The notes under the pieces were generated by a model. That model was not told the DNA's origin. It made no database searches and worked only from the letters and a program-made list of their open reading frames with translations. This document shows, piece after piece, positions 1 to 8,545 of a stretch of 64,000 bases of DNA (positions are counted from its first letter, which is position 1; each line of letters opens with the position of its first letter). Source of the DNA: Deferribacter abyssi. GTDB taxonomy: Bacteria; Chrysiogenota; Deferribacteres; Deferribacterales; Deferribacteraceae. Where the stretch lies: NCBI RefSeq assembly GCF_049472655.1, contig NZ_JAQNCS010000003.1:127891-191890 (forward strand), given 5' to 3'. The translations under genes and the position numbers were made by a program.

Positions 1-701
1 ATATCCTTTACCACTAAAGATCCGTCATCATTTATACCCTTTTCAACAAACTTTTCAACATTATTATTATAATGAAACATTATTTCTTTATTAAGATAAG
101 CAGAATACTCAGCCCAAAATTCTTTTATTAAATCAATCTTTTTTTCCCACTTTACAAACTCTTCAAAAAACCTTACTAAAAAGTGTTCTTTGTCAATTTT
201 CTCTTTCTTTAGTTGAAAGATTGATACTGCTTTATGTTTCAAATCAACAGAAAAATCTTTATTATTAAGATTAACTCCAACACCTAAAACTACTTTTTTC
301 AAAAAATTACCTTCCATTTTTGCTTCAATCAAAATACCCGATACTTTTTTACCACCAACAACTACATCATTAGGCCACTTAACTTTTGAATTAATTGAAT
401 AGTCACTTCTCATTACATCACACAAGGCATATGCAGAAATAATGTTTATTTTAAACAAATTCACAAAATCATTATTTTCTAATACCAAAGTAAAATACAA
501 ATTATCTTCTTCATCCGAATTCCATACTCTACCCTGCCGACCTTTCCCTTTAGTTTGTTTATCAGCAACGATTATATATCCTGGATTTAAATCAGAGTTT
601 AATGCAAAATTATTAGTAGAATCTATAGTTTTAAAATAAATTAAATTATAACAAGATTTAATTCTTTTTAATATTGTGTTTACTTTTTTCTCATTAAACA
701 T
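1..701 (-). CDS. birA: Biotin--[acetyl-CoA-carboxylase] ligase, partial
   Basis: Reading the minus strand from the ATG at 701 gives an open frame to the window edge, so the C-terminus is missing. The product begins MFNEKKVNTILKRIK. It carries the biotin-ligase signatures: an IDSTN motif near residue 28, the ATP-binding KGKGRQGRVWNS loop near residue 52, KWPNDV near residue 110, then GGKKVSGILIE. It activates biotin to biotinyl-AMP and transfers it to biotin carboxyl carrier protein in the cytoplasm. No N-terminal helix-turn-helix precedes the catalytic domain, so it looks like a class I (non-repressor) ligase. It overlaps the 3' end of the response-regulator gene by 8 bp, which suggests translational coupling. 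Identity is secure; only the truncation limits it. Confidence 0.92.
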   Translation of the reverse strand, partial: MFNEKKVNTILKRIKSCYNLIYFKTIDSTNNFALNSDLNPGYIIVADKQTKGKGRQGRVWNSDEEDNLYFTLVLENNDFVNLFKINIISAYALCDVMRSDYSINSKVKWPNDVVVGGKKVSGILIEAKMEGNFLKKVVLGVGVNLNNKDFSVDLKHKAVSIFQLKKEKIDKEHFLVRFFEEFVKWEKKIDLIKEFWAEYSAYLNKEIMFHYNNNVEKFVEKGINDDGSLVVKD

Positions 702-1047
702 TTATTGTATTTTTAACTAAACATAATAAATCATCTAAATTTGAACTTTTCTCTACATAATACACATTTTTATGAAGTTTATCGAGTCCATCGTAAGACT
801 CAATATTAGCAGAGTATACAATTACAGGCACATTACTCTTTTGCCCAACAATCTTTAAGACCTCATCCCCTTCAACTTTTGGCATTTTCAAATCCAAAAT
901 AATCAAATCAATATCATTTTCTTCAAAAGAAATTAATGCCTCTTCACCATCAACTGCAGTAACCACATTAAGTTTCAAATCACACAATTCATCTCTTAAT
1001 AACAATCTAATCGATGGATCATCATCAACCACTAGTACAGTTTTCAC
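694..1047 (-). CDS. Single-domain response regulator (CheY-like)
   Basis: A 117-residue receiver domain with no output domain. Acidic triad residues D8-D10, phospho-acceptor D52 (in LIILDLKMP), switch S79 and conserved K100 are all present. The start is GTG at 1047, preceded by a strong GGAGGGG Shine-Dalgarno sequence. It follows the GAF/HD-GYP gene by 36 bp and overlaps birA, so it is probably co-transcribed. Family knowledge: stand-alone receivers relay phosphate or bind a partner protein. The likely partner here is unknown, because no histidine kinase lies in the operon; the HD-GYP protein next door is one possibility. The receiver call is certain, the role open. Confidence 0.9.
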   Translation of the reverse strand: MKTVLVVDDDPSIRLLLRDELCDLKLNVVTAVDGEEALISFEENDIDLIILDLKMPKVEGDEVLKIVGQKSNVPVIVYSANIESYDGLDKLHKNVYYVEKSSNLDDLLCLVKNTINV

Positions 1048-1083
1048 TTTACTTCCCCTCCAAAATATAAAAACTTAAGAACA

Positions 1084-2505
1084 TTATAACATATTGTATA
1101 TTTTTTTCTCTATAAAAAATCGAACAATTTTTTTATCAAGCTTCCCCTTCTCAGCTTCTTCACTAATGATCTTTAATGCCAACTCAATAGGTACAGCTTT
1201 TTTATAAGGCCTATCTTTTGCTGTCAAAGCATCAAAAATATCTGCAACAGCCATTACTTTACCAAAAATATGTATTTCATCTTCTTTCAAACCAAAAGAG
1301 TAACCACTACCATCAAGCTTTTCATGGTGCATACAGGCAATTTTTGGGACATCTTTAAGGCTTTTTGTCCAAGGAATTTTTATCAAATACTCGTAAGTAT
1401 GAAGCACATGTGATTCAATTTCTTTTCTTTCATCTTCGGTTAAAGTTCCTTTTCTCACTGACAATTGTTTATATTCTTGATCATCAAGCAATCTATACTC
1501 TACCCCAAAATTATCCTTAAATCTTATATCCTTAAATTTATCCAACCTGTTTGCTAACTCACTCTCAAGAACTGTTGGCTCATTAGCTCTTTCCACCAAT
1601 TCATTTATTTCAAAGAACTTATTATCATCGATATTCTCTATACAATGATAAAGTTTTAATTTCATTTTCAATGCCTTAAATTGATCATCATATAATTTCT
1701 TCGATTTCATCAACACATTTTCTCTAACACCAATTTTACCAAAATCGTGTAGCAATGTTGAATATTTTAACACCTTCCAATCATCTTTATTCATTTTAAA
1801 ACCTGGAAAGGCTTCATCATCTTTGTCCATTTCCTCAATTATTTTATAAGTTATTCTATAAACCCTCTCCGTATGCCCTTTTGTAATAGGATCTCTTGAT
1901 TCCACAGCCTGAACACTAGCTTTGATAAAACCTTCAAACATTTCTTCTATATTTTTATAAAGTAAACTGTTTTCAAGTGCTACCCCAATAATACCACTTA
2001 AAGAATGAACTATTTTAACATCTTCTTCATTAAATACTGTAACATCTTTATCAAAACTTGTGATAGGCTTACCAAAAGGTGTGTTTTTTTTATTTATTAG
2101 TTGCAAAACAGAAATAAGATTATCTTTAGCATCAAAAATAGGAACCATAATTATAGATTTTGTGCGATAATTTGATAATTTATCAAAATCCTTATTAAAC
2201 TTAAATGGAAACTTATCCTCTAAAGAGTATACATCATCAATAAAAAACATTTCTTTTTTATAAGCACAGTAGCCAGCAATGCTGTTCTCATCCACCGGTA
2301 AACTAAATTCTTTAAAAATGATATCTACAGTATCATTTTGAGTATATTTAAAAACTAAAGTATCAGACTCTTCGTGATAAAGATATATACTTCCTGCATC
2401 AGCATTTACAATTTCTCTAAGCCTAAACAAAACTTCTTCCATTAATTCATCTAAATCTTTCTTACTTACCAGCAAGGATGCAATTTCAAGAAGTTTTAAA
2501 TCCAT
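1084..2505 (-). CDS. GAF domain plus HD-GYP cyclic-di-GMP phosphodiesterase-like protein
   Basis: 473 residues. The N-terminal ~190 residues form a GAF sensor domain (DAGSIYLYHEES early, IVHSLSGIIGVALEN at its end). The C-terminal half is an HD-GYP domain: GHTERVYRIT, then the metal-binding LLHDFGKIGV, and later HHEKLDGSGYSFGL. HD-GYP proteins hydrolyse cyclic dinucleotides. Here the name-giving GYP reads GYS, which may affect c-di-GMP or GGDEF-partner interaction, while the HD metal ligands look intact. The gene overlaps the upstream membrane-protein gene by 20 bp. An intervening stretch of about 100 residues between HDFGK and HHE is longer than in minimal HD-GYP domains. Predicted cytoplasmic, no membrane segment. 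Confidence 0.88.
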   Translation of the reverse strand: MDLKLLEIASLLVSKKDLDELMEEVLFRLREIVNADAGSIYLYHEESDTLVFKYTQNDTVDIIFKEFSLPVDENSIAGYCAYKKEMFFIDDVYSLEDKFPFKFNKDFDKLSNYRTKSIIMVPIFDAKDNLISVLQLINKKNTPFGKPITSFDKDVTVFNEEDVKIVHSLSGIIGVALENSLLYKNIEEMFEGFIKASVQAVESRDPITKGHTERVYRITYKIIEEMDKDDEAFPGFKMNKDDWKVLKYSTLLHDFGKIGVRENVLMKSKKLYDDQFKALKMKLKLYHCIENIDDNKFFEINELVERANEPTVLESELANRLDKFKDIRFKDNFGVEYRLLDDQEYKQLSVRKGTLTEDERKEIESHVLHTYEYLIKIPWTKSLKDVPKIACMHHEKLDGSGYSFGLKEDEIHIFGKVMAVADIFDALTAKDRPYKKAVPIELALKIISEEAEKGKLDKKIVRFFIEKKIYNML

Positions 2506-3514
2506 AAGTTACACCATTCTTTAAAGAATCTAATAATACAATTATACCAGATAATATAAAAAAACAAAATGAAACATACAAAAGAAATGGATAGTTTCTG
2601 ATTAAATAAACTGATAAAAATATCAAAGACAACAATAAACTTGTCATACAATGAATCCTTTTTTTTACATTCTTAACTATAAGATAAAATAATCCAAAAG
2701 TAGCCCAGGTATAATGGGCAAAATGTGCATGGAGTAAAAGTATCACCTTATCACTTACCCCTGAAATCACAGTGTATAAATACCAAAACCCAAAAATACC
2801 AGTTAACAACAACCCCATATAATTAAAAAAAAGAAACTTATCTTTAACTTTTGCAGATTTAATAAAATAATACAAAATTATAAGTAACAACGACCCTGCA
2901 CTTAATAATTCAATAATTGAAATATTCAAAAGCATTCCAATAAACATACTCAGAACTCCTCCCACCAAAACAACCACAGAAACAACAATCTCTCTTTTAT
3001 TCATTCTTAAAAAGTTAACAAATTCGGAAAAAAGTATTAATGATAAAGGAAAGGAAAAAGACAAATAATTGTATGAAAGTTTTGTTTTCATACCTAAAAA
3101 AGTATCATAATTTAAAGAATACATAAAATAAATCCAATTTAAAAGTAAGATATAAATAGAACTCTTTACAAATAGCCTCTCAACTCCTGCATAATCTGGA
3201 TCGTATCGTAACAACATTGGTAGAGTAAAAATAAAATATACAAAACTTACAATAGTAATTAAAATATAAGATTTAAAAAAAATTAATATTACCAAACTAA
3301 CTGACAAATAAAAAAATATTTTTTGCAACTTGGTATAAACTGTCTTAAAATTTTTTGCACTTACAATAATAGATAAATAAGCGTTTAAAGCGAAACCAAA
3401 TATTCCCACCATCCCATGAATATAAACATTATCTTTAAATATAAAAAAATCAGAATAAAAAAAAGTCGTAAAAGCAGTTAAAAAGAAATAGAAAAATGCT
3501 AACTTCTTTAACAT
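2486..3514 (-). CDS. Polytopic membrane protein with conserved-looking histidines
   Basis: 342 residues, mostly hydrophobic, with roughly nine to ten predicted transmembrane stretches starting at residue 5. I do not recognise a named family with certainty. Two histidine-bearing segments stand out: IHGMVGIFGFALN in the first loop/helix region, and LLHAHFAHYTWATFGLFYLI near residue 265. HxH-type helices of this kind occur in haem-copper-oxidase-subunit-I-like and NnrS-like membrane proteins, so haem or copper binding is possible (inference). It is the first gene of the operon leading to the HD-GYP protein (20 bp overlap), which suggests a membrane sensor role. Alternatively it is an unrelated integral membrane protein. 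Confidence 0.6.
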   Translation of the reverse strand: MLKKLAFFYFFLTAFTTFFYSDFFIFKDNVYIHGMVGIFGFALNAYLSIIVSAKNFKTVYTKLQKIFFYLSVSLVILIFFKSYILITIVSFVYFIFTLPMLLRYDPDYAGVERLFVKSSIYILLLNWIYFMYSLNYDTFLGMKTKLSYNYLSFSFPLSLILFSEFVNFLRMNKREIVVSVVVLVGGVLSMFIGMLLNISIIELLSAGSLLLIILYYFIKSAKVKDKFLFFNYMGLLLTGIFGFWYLYTVISGVSDKVILLLHAHFAHYTWATFGLFYLIVKNVKKRIHCMTSLLLSLIFLSVYLIRNYPFLLYVSFCFFILSGIIVLLDSLKNGVTYGFKTS

Positions 3515-3653
3515 GAATTATAATTTATCATTAATTTTAGTTTTTAACAACAAATTTTAATTAATTAAACACCCACAATAAAAACAACTGTCAAATAAAT
3601 TATTAAAAACTTAAAAGTATATTTTTGAGAATTTTTATCATTTAAATATGTAG

Positions 3654-3686
3654 AAGCAAGCTGTACTAAAAAGTGACAGCTTGCTT
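3654..3686. terminator. Inverted repeat downstream of rubrerythrin
   Basis: Perfect 11-bp stem (AAGCAAGCTGT / ACAGCTTGCTT) with an 11-nt loop, lying 36 bp past the rubrerythrin stop. The T-rich tract follows on the plus-strand side (ATTTGTTTTTT), not on the rubrerythrin side. Termination of the minus-strand gene is therefore plausible but not textbook. Confidence 0.5.
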
Positions 3687-3721
3687 ATTTGTTTTTTCTC
3701 AATAAAACATGTAGCAATTAT

Positions 3722-4321
3722 TTAATAATTTTCTACATAAAGTTCGAAATGTTCTTGTGAATGTGCACATGCTGGACACGAAACAGGTGCTTCAAAACCT
3801 TCAAAAATATAACCACAGTTCCTACATTTCCAATAAACTTTAGTATCTCGCTTAAATACTCTACCTTTTTCTATGTTTTCAGCCAATTTTAAAAACCTCT
3901 TTTCATGTTTTTCTTCCACTTCCGCTATTGTTCTAAATTGATGAGCAATTTCAGGAAATCCTTCTTCATCAGCTATTTCAGCAAACTCAGGATACAACAC
4001 TACGAATTCTTCGTGTTCACCTTCAGCAGCAGCTAATAAGTTTTGATAGGTATTACCAAGTTGTGCTGGGTATGATGCAGAAATATCCACCATAAGTGGT
4101 TTTGTAAGATTTAAATTTTCAATAATATGCTTATAAAATCTTTTGCCATGTTCTCTTTCATTGTCAGCTGTTTCTATAAAAAACGCCTCAATTTGACGAT
4201 ATCCCTCTTTTCTAGCTATGGAAGCATAGAAAGTATACCTATTTCTTGCCTGAGATTCACCTGCAAACGATTTCATTAAATTTTCAAGAGTTTTAGTCCC
4301 TTCTAAACTTTTTTTTGTCAT
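3722..4321 (-). CDS. rbr: Rubrerythrin
   Basis: 199 residues, close to the usual ~190. The N-terminal ferritin-like four-helix bundle carries the di-iron ligand motifs (AGESQARNRY, DNEREHGKRF, EGEHEEF, EVEEKHEKRF). The C-terminal rubredoxin-like domain has CRNCG and CPAC (residues ~166-185), the usual four iron-binding cysteines. Rubrerythrin reduces hydrogen peroxide in the cytoplasm of anaerobes using electrons passed through the rubredoxin site. The start has an excellent Shine-Dalgarno (AAGGAGGT, 5 nt before ATG). It is a single-gene unit, bounded by a hairpin downstream and a PerR-like palindrome about 80 bp upstream. Confidence 0.96.
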   Translation of the reverse strand: MTKKSLEGTKTLENLMKSFAGESQARNRYTFYASIARKEGYRQIEAFFIETADNEREHGKRFYKHIIENLNLTKPLMVDISASYPAQLGNTYQNLLAAAEGEHEEFVVLYPEFAEIADEEGFPEIAHQFRTIAEVEEKHEKRFLKLAENIEKGRVFKRDTKVYWKCRNCGYIFEGFEAPVSCPACAHSQEHFELYVENY

Positions 4322-4401
4322 TTTTTACCTCCTTTTTCATTTTCTTTTGTAAATATAACACATTTTTATAACTTTTAAAACATTTTATCTTTAACTTAAA
4401 T

Positions 4402-4416
4402 TTAGAATAACTCTAA
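4402..4416. promoter_or_regulatory. PerR-like palindrome upstream of rbr
   Basis: TTAGAATAACTCTAA is a 7-1-7 palindrome with one mismatched pair and resembles the PerR box consensus (TTATAATNATTATAA). It lies about 80 bp upstream of the rubrerythrin ATG, next to a weak TTAAAG-N18-TATAAA promoter on the minus strand. Rubrerythrin is a common PerR target, which supports the reading; the match itself is imperfect. Confidence 0.35.
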
Positions 4417-4462
4417 TTTATCTAATTGTCAATAGCTTATTTAATATTTAGAAGACATTACT

Positions 4463-4490
4463 TTGTCACTTTACATTTTAATAATATAAA
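4463..4490 (+). promoter_or_regulatory. Candidate sigma-70 promoter for leuS operon
   Basis: TTGTCA at 4463, a 16-nt spacer and TATAAA at 4485. It predicts a 5' leader of about 140 nt before the leuS ATG at 4637. No T-box or other structured leader was recognised in between. The remaining rbr-leuS gap is plain AT-rich DNA. Confidence 0.4.
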
Positions 4491-4636
4491 CTGTAGTATA
4501 TAAACTATCATCATAAAGAATTTTTATAACAAAAAATTACACACTTTTTGCTAAAAACAAAATTAATCATTGATTTATTTTACCTAATTTTATAAATCTA
4601 TAAAACAAAAAAGCACAAAATAGGGAGGAATCTTAC

Positions 4637-7198
4637 ATGAAATATAATCCTGCTGATATAGAGCGAAAATGGCAAAGTATTTGGGAAAAAGAAAAAATTT
4701 TTAAATCAAAAACTGATGCATCAAAGAAAAAATATTATTGCCTTGAGATGTTTCCATACCCATCTGGCAAAATTCACATGGGACATGTGAGGAATTATGC
4801 CATTGGTGATGTAATCGCACGTTATAAAATGATGCAAGGTTTTAACGTTATTCACCCTATGGGATGGGATGCTTTCGGGCTACCAGCTGAAAATGCTGCA
4901 ATTAAAAACAATATTCATCCTGCAAAATGGACATACTCTAACATTGATTACATGAAAAAACAGCTTAAAATGCTTGGACTTAGTTATGATTGGGATAGAG
5001 AAATAGCTACATGTGATCCAGAATATTACAAATGGGAACAAAAAATATTTCTTGAAATGTACAAAAAAGGGCTCGCTTACAAAAAAACTTCTTTAGTCAA
5101 TTGGTGTCCTGAATGTCACACCGTATTAGCAAATGAGCAAGTGGAAGACGGTTGTTGCTGGAGATGCTCTAGTGAAGTAGAAATAAAAGAACTTGAAGGG
5201 TGGTTTTTTAAAATTACTGATTACGCCGAAGAGTTGCTAGAGTATACATATAAACTCAAAGGATGGCCTGAGCGCGTACTTACAATGCAAAGAAACTGGA
5301 TTGGGAAGTCAACAGGAGCTGAGATAGATTTCAAAATAGAAGATATGAACGAAATTATCACAGTTTTCACCACAAGGCCAGACACTCTATATGGTGCCAC
5401 TTTTATGTCTATCGCTCCTGAACACCCTGCAGCCAAAAAACTACTAAAAGGCACTAAACAAGAAAATGAAGGATTAAAATTTATCAATGACATACTTAAA
5501 GAAGACAAAATCTCAAGAACAGCTGAAGATAAAGAGAAAAAAGGTTTTTTCACTGGGAAATATGCTATCAATCCAGTTAATGGCAGAAAACTCCCTATTT
5601 TTATTGCCAACTTCGTTCTGATGGATTACGGTACTGGCGCTGTAATGGCTGTGCCTGCTCATGATCAAAGAGATTTTGAATTTGCAAAAAAATATGGTCT
5701 TGATATTATTGTTGTTATTCAACCTGAAGGTAAAGAATTAAATCCTGATAAAATGACAGAAGCTTACACTGGGCCGGGTAAAATGGTAAACTCTGGTAAT
5801 TTCGACGGCCTTGATAATGAAAAAGGAAAAGATGAAATTGTAAAATACCTTGAAAAGTTAGGTGTCGGTAAAAAAACTGTAAATTTTAGACTGAAAGACT
5901 GGGGAATATCAAGACAGCGCTATTGGGGTGCACCTATTCCTATAATATATTGTGAGAAATGCGGTATTGTTCCAGTACCAGAAGAAGATCTACCCGTAAA
6001 ATTACCTACCGATGTAGAATTTACAGGTGCAGGCAATCCTTTATCACAAATAAAAGAATTCATTAATGTGAAATGTCCAAAATGTGGAGCAAATGCTAAA
6101 AGAGAAACTGACACTATGGATACTTTTGTAGAGTCAAGTTGGTATTTTTTAAGATACTGTTCTCCAAAATGTAACACTGCACCTTTCAATAAAGAAGAAG
6201 TAGAATATTGGATGCCAGTTGATCAGTATATAGGTGGTATAGAACATGCTATTTTACATCTGTTGTATTCAAGATTCTTCACTAAAGTATTAAGGGATTT
6301 AGGATATATAAACTTTGATGAACCTTTTGAAAGGCTATTAACCCAAGGTATGGTTTGTAAAGAAACATATAAATGCGAAGAACATGGTTGGCTTTTCCCT
6401 GAAGAAGTGGAAAATGGAAAGTGTGCTAAATGTGGTAAAGAAGCAAAAGTCGGTAGAATAGAAAAAATGAGTAAATCCAAAAAAAACGTAGTGGATCCAG
6501 AAGCCCTCATCGAGGAATATGGTGCCGATACAGCTCGTTTGTTTTCCCTTTTTGCTGCACCACCTGAAAAAGACCTTGAATGGAGCGAGCAAGGAGTTGA
6601 AGGAGCTTTTAGATTTATAAATAGGGTTTGGCGTCTTGTAATAAAACATTTAGAGTTATTAAAAAGTAATATTAATTCTAATATTAACGAAAATGGAAAC
6701 ATTGAAAAAGAAATACTATATTACACTCACTCCACCATCAAAAAAGTAACTAACGATATTGAAAAATTTCAATTAAATACTGCTGTAGCCGCAATAATGG
6801 AATTTACAAACAATCTTTATCTATTAGAAGGAAAACTATCAAATGACTCAGAAAAAACAGCTTTTAAAAAAGCACTGATAACTCTTATAAAACTTATCAC
6901 TCCATTCATTCCTCATACAGCAGAAGAGTTATGGCATCTTTGTGGATTTGCTGGATATGTATCTAAATTAGATTGGCCTCAGTATAATGATAGATATACA
7001 GTAAAAGATGAAATTGTTATTGTAGTTCAAATTAATGGAAAAGTAAGAGCACAACTCAGCGTCCCAAGAAATATAGAAAAAGAAGATATTTTAAAACTTG
7101 CAAAAGAAAATGAAAAAGTGAAAAGGTATCTCGAAGGGAAAAATCTTATAAAAGAAATTTATGTCCCTAACAAACTTGTGAGTTTGGTTGTAAAGTGA
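4637..7198 (+). CDS. leuS: Leucyl-tRNA synthetase
   Basis: 853 residues, the usual bacterial length. It shows class I synthetase signatures: the HMGH motif (KIHMGHVRNYAIGD, near residue 47) and KMSKS (EKMSKSKKNVVDPE, near residue 613). The CP1 editing domain is present with TTRPDTLYGATFM, and there are zinc-type cysteine pairs (WCPECH, CCWRC, CPKCG). The C-terminal anticodon-binding region ends with VQINGKVRAQL. It charges tRNA-Leu and hydrolyses mischarged products. The Shine-Dalgarno AGGGAGG precedes the ATG. lptE starts inside its stop codon and holA follows, a conserved leuS-lptE-holA arrangement in many Gram-negatives. Confidence 0.98.
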   Translation: MKYNPADIERKWQSIWEKEKIFKSKTDASKKKYYCLEMFPYPSGKIHMGHVRNYAIGDVIARYKMMQGFNVIHPMGWDAFGLPAENAAIKNNIHPAKWTYSNIDYMKKQLKMLGLSYDWDREIATCDPEYYKWEQKIFLEMYKKGLAYKKTSLVNWCPECHTVLANEQVEDGCCWRCSSEVEIKELEGWFFKITDYAEELLEYTYKLKGWPERVLTMQRNWIGKSTGAEIDFKIEDMNEIITVFTTRPDTLYGATFMSIAPEHPAAKKLLKGTKQENEGLKFINDILKEDKISRTAEDKEKKGFFTGKYAINPVNGRKLPIFIANFVLMDYGTGAVMAVPAHDQRDFEFAKKYGLDIIVVIQPEGKELNPDKMTEAYTGPGKMVNSGNFDGLDNEKGKDEIVKYLEKLGVGKKTVNFRLKDWGISRQRYWGAPIPIIYCEKCGIVPVPEEDLPVKLPTDVEFTGAGNPLSQIKEFINVKCPKCGANAKRETDTMDTFVESSWYFLRYCSPKCNTAPFNKEEVEYWMPVDQYIGGIEHAILHLLYSRFFTKVLRDLGYINFDEPFERLLTQGMVCKETYKCEEHGWLFPEEVENGKCAKCGKEAKVGRIEKMSKSKKNVVDPEALIEEYGADTARLFSLFAAPPEKDLEWSEQGVEGAFRFINRVWRLVIKHLELLKSNINSNINENGNIEKEILYYTHSTIKKVTNDIEKFQLNTAVAAIMEFTNNLYLLEGKLSNDSEKTAFKKALITLIKLITPFIPHTAEELWHLCGFAGYVSKLDWPQYNDRYTVKDEIVIVVQINGKVRAQLSVPRNIEKEDILKLAKENEKVKRYLEGKNLIKEIYVPNKLVSLVVK

Positions 7199-7701
7199 AA
7201 ACATTAATAAAATACTGCAGTTTTTTTGCAATTTTTATCCTGCTATCCTGTGGATATAGGATAGCAGGATTTGAGCAAATTGATATGAAAGAGAAATTTT
7301 ATTTAAACTCCATCAAGAACTTAACATCTGAGTCAAGCTATACATCTATTATAAATTCTACCTGTTACGATTTTTTTAATAAACATAATCTTCTCACCAA
7401 AAATCCAAACAACAATCTTAAATTAAATATTGAAATTAATAAAATTTTCTATGAGAGTAAAATTTTACAACAAAACTTCAGAGCCACTTCATCAGAGCTA
7501 CATATTTCTGTAACAATAAAAGTAAAAAAATCTGAAAAAGAAATTTTTAGAAAAACTTACAATGACTCAAATAATTATACAATTTTTACAAATATTACTC
7601 AAACATATTCTTCAAAACATGATGCTCTCATCAAAAGTTTAAACAACATTCTTTTGGATTTTATAAATGACTTTAAAAAAGAAAATACTTATAATAGGTA
7701 G
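7195..7701 (+). CDS. lptE: LPS-assembly lipoprotein LptE
   Basis: 168 residues starting with GTG that overlaps the leuS stop. The N-terminus is a lipoprotein signal: a short charged start, a hydrophobic run and a lipobox ending at Cys19 (ILLSCGYRIAG), so the mature protein should be lipid-anchored to the outer membrane. LptE plugs LptD and helps insert lipopolysaccharide. The CGYR start after the lipobox and the position between leuS and holA are typical of LptE. The rest of the sequence is divergent, as is common for this family. holA begins 35 bp before its stop. Confidence 0.85.
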   Translation: MKTLIKYCSFFAIFILLSCGYRIAGFEQIDMKEKFYLNSIKNLTSESSYTSIINSTCYDFFNKHNLLTKNPNNNLKLNIEINKIFYESKILQQNFRATSSELHISVTIKVKKSEKEIFRKTYNDSNNYTIFTNITQTYSSKHDALIKSLNNILLDFINDFKKENTYNR

Positions 7702-8545
7702 TCACCAATTTAATGAAAATAAGCTAAAGGAACTTATTATAAAAAATGATAATATAGATATAAGAAAATATAATGATGAAAATTTTAATCTTGAAGAAAT
7801 ATCTGATTATCTTTTCACATATCCACTTTTTGGTGAAAACAAACACTTGATTATTAAAAATGCTCACAAGATAAAAGATATACTAAGTAACTCAGAATTA
7901 TTCAAATCACCATGTGAAGCACATATAATTTTTTTAGCAGAAGAAAACAATGAATTATTAAAAACTTTTAAAAATAGTTTTGAAATTATAAAAGAAAAAA
8001 AACTCAATTACAAAGACAATATCTCAGAAATAATCTTTAAATTTAAAGAAAGAGACTTACCCATTTCGTTTAATGAAGCAAAAGAAATTTACGAATTATG
8101 TCAAAGAAATATGGAAATTTTTAATCAAGAACTCGAAAAAATTTCTCTTTATTTTTACAATAAAAAACCTAAATCTTTTGAAGAAATATTAAACATTATC
8201 AGTTCTTCAAATGTAAATAATGTCTTCGCTTTTATTGAATCATTTTACAGTAAAAACTGGAAAAAAGCTCTTGCGAAATTGAATCTAATGATAGAAAACC
8301 ATGAAAATCTTCAAATGGCTTTTTACATGCTTACAAAACGAGGACTTGAAATTTTATATTACCTCATTTCACCAGATTTGGTAACGGGCCAAACATTTAA
8401 AATAGCCCAAATCAAATCTGCATCAGAAAAATGGTCAAAAAAAGAGCTATTTAATTTGATTGAAAAATTTTATCAAATAGATAAAAAACTAAAAACATCT
8501 ACAGTAAAAATGGAATACGAACTTACTTCTTTAATTGATATTTAA
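7667..8545 (+). CDS. holA: DNA polymerase III delta subunit
   Basis: 292 residues (family usually 320-345, so slightly short). The delta subunit opens the beta sliding clamp within the clamp-loader complex. The N-terminal half is a divergent P-loop-less AAA+ fold. The C-terminal half has the helical collar with recognisable features (NVFAFIESFYSKNWKKAL, ENHENLQMAFYMLTKRGLEILYYL, KMEYELTSLID). It is assigned from these motifs plus its location after leuS-lptE. The ATG at 7667 gives a 35-bp overlap with lptE. The gene converges on sfsA with a 4-bp overlap of the ends, leaving no room for an intergenic terminator. Confidence 0.85.
   Translation: MTLKKKILIIGSHQFNENKLKELIIKNDNIDIRKYNDENFNLEEISDYLFTYPLFGENKHLIIKNAHKIKDILSNSELFKSPCEAHIIFLAEENNELLKTFKNSFEIIKEKKLNYKDNISEIIFKFKERDLPISFNEAKEIYELCQRNMEIFNQELEKISLYFYNKKPKSFEEILNIISSSNVNNVFAFIESFYSKNWKKALAKLNLMIENHENLQMAFYMLTKRGLEILYYLISPDLVTGQTFKIAQIKSASEKWSKKELFNLIEKFYQIDKKLKTSTVKMEYELTSLIDI

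Noticed and set aside
5221..6702. Several minus-strand open frames inside leuS.
   Set aside because: leuS is unbroken and fully conserved in motif content on the other strand; these frames are shadows.
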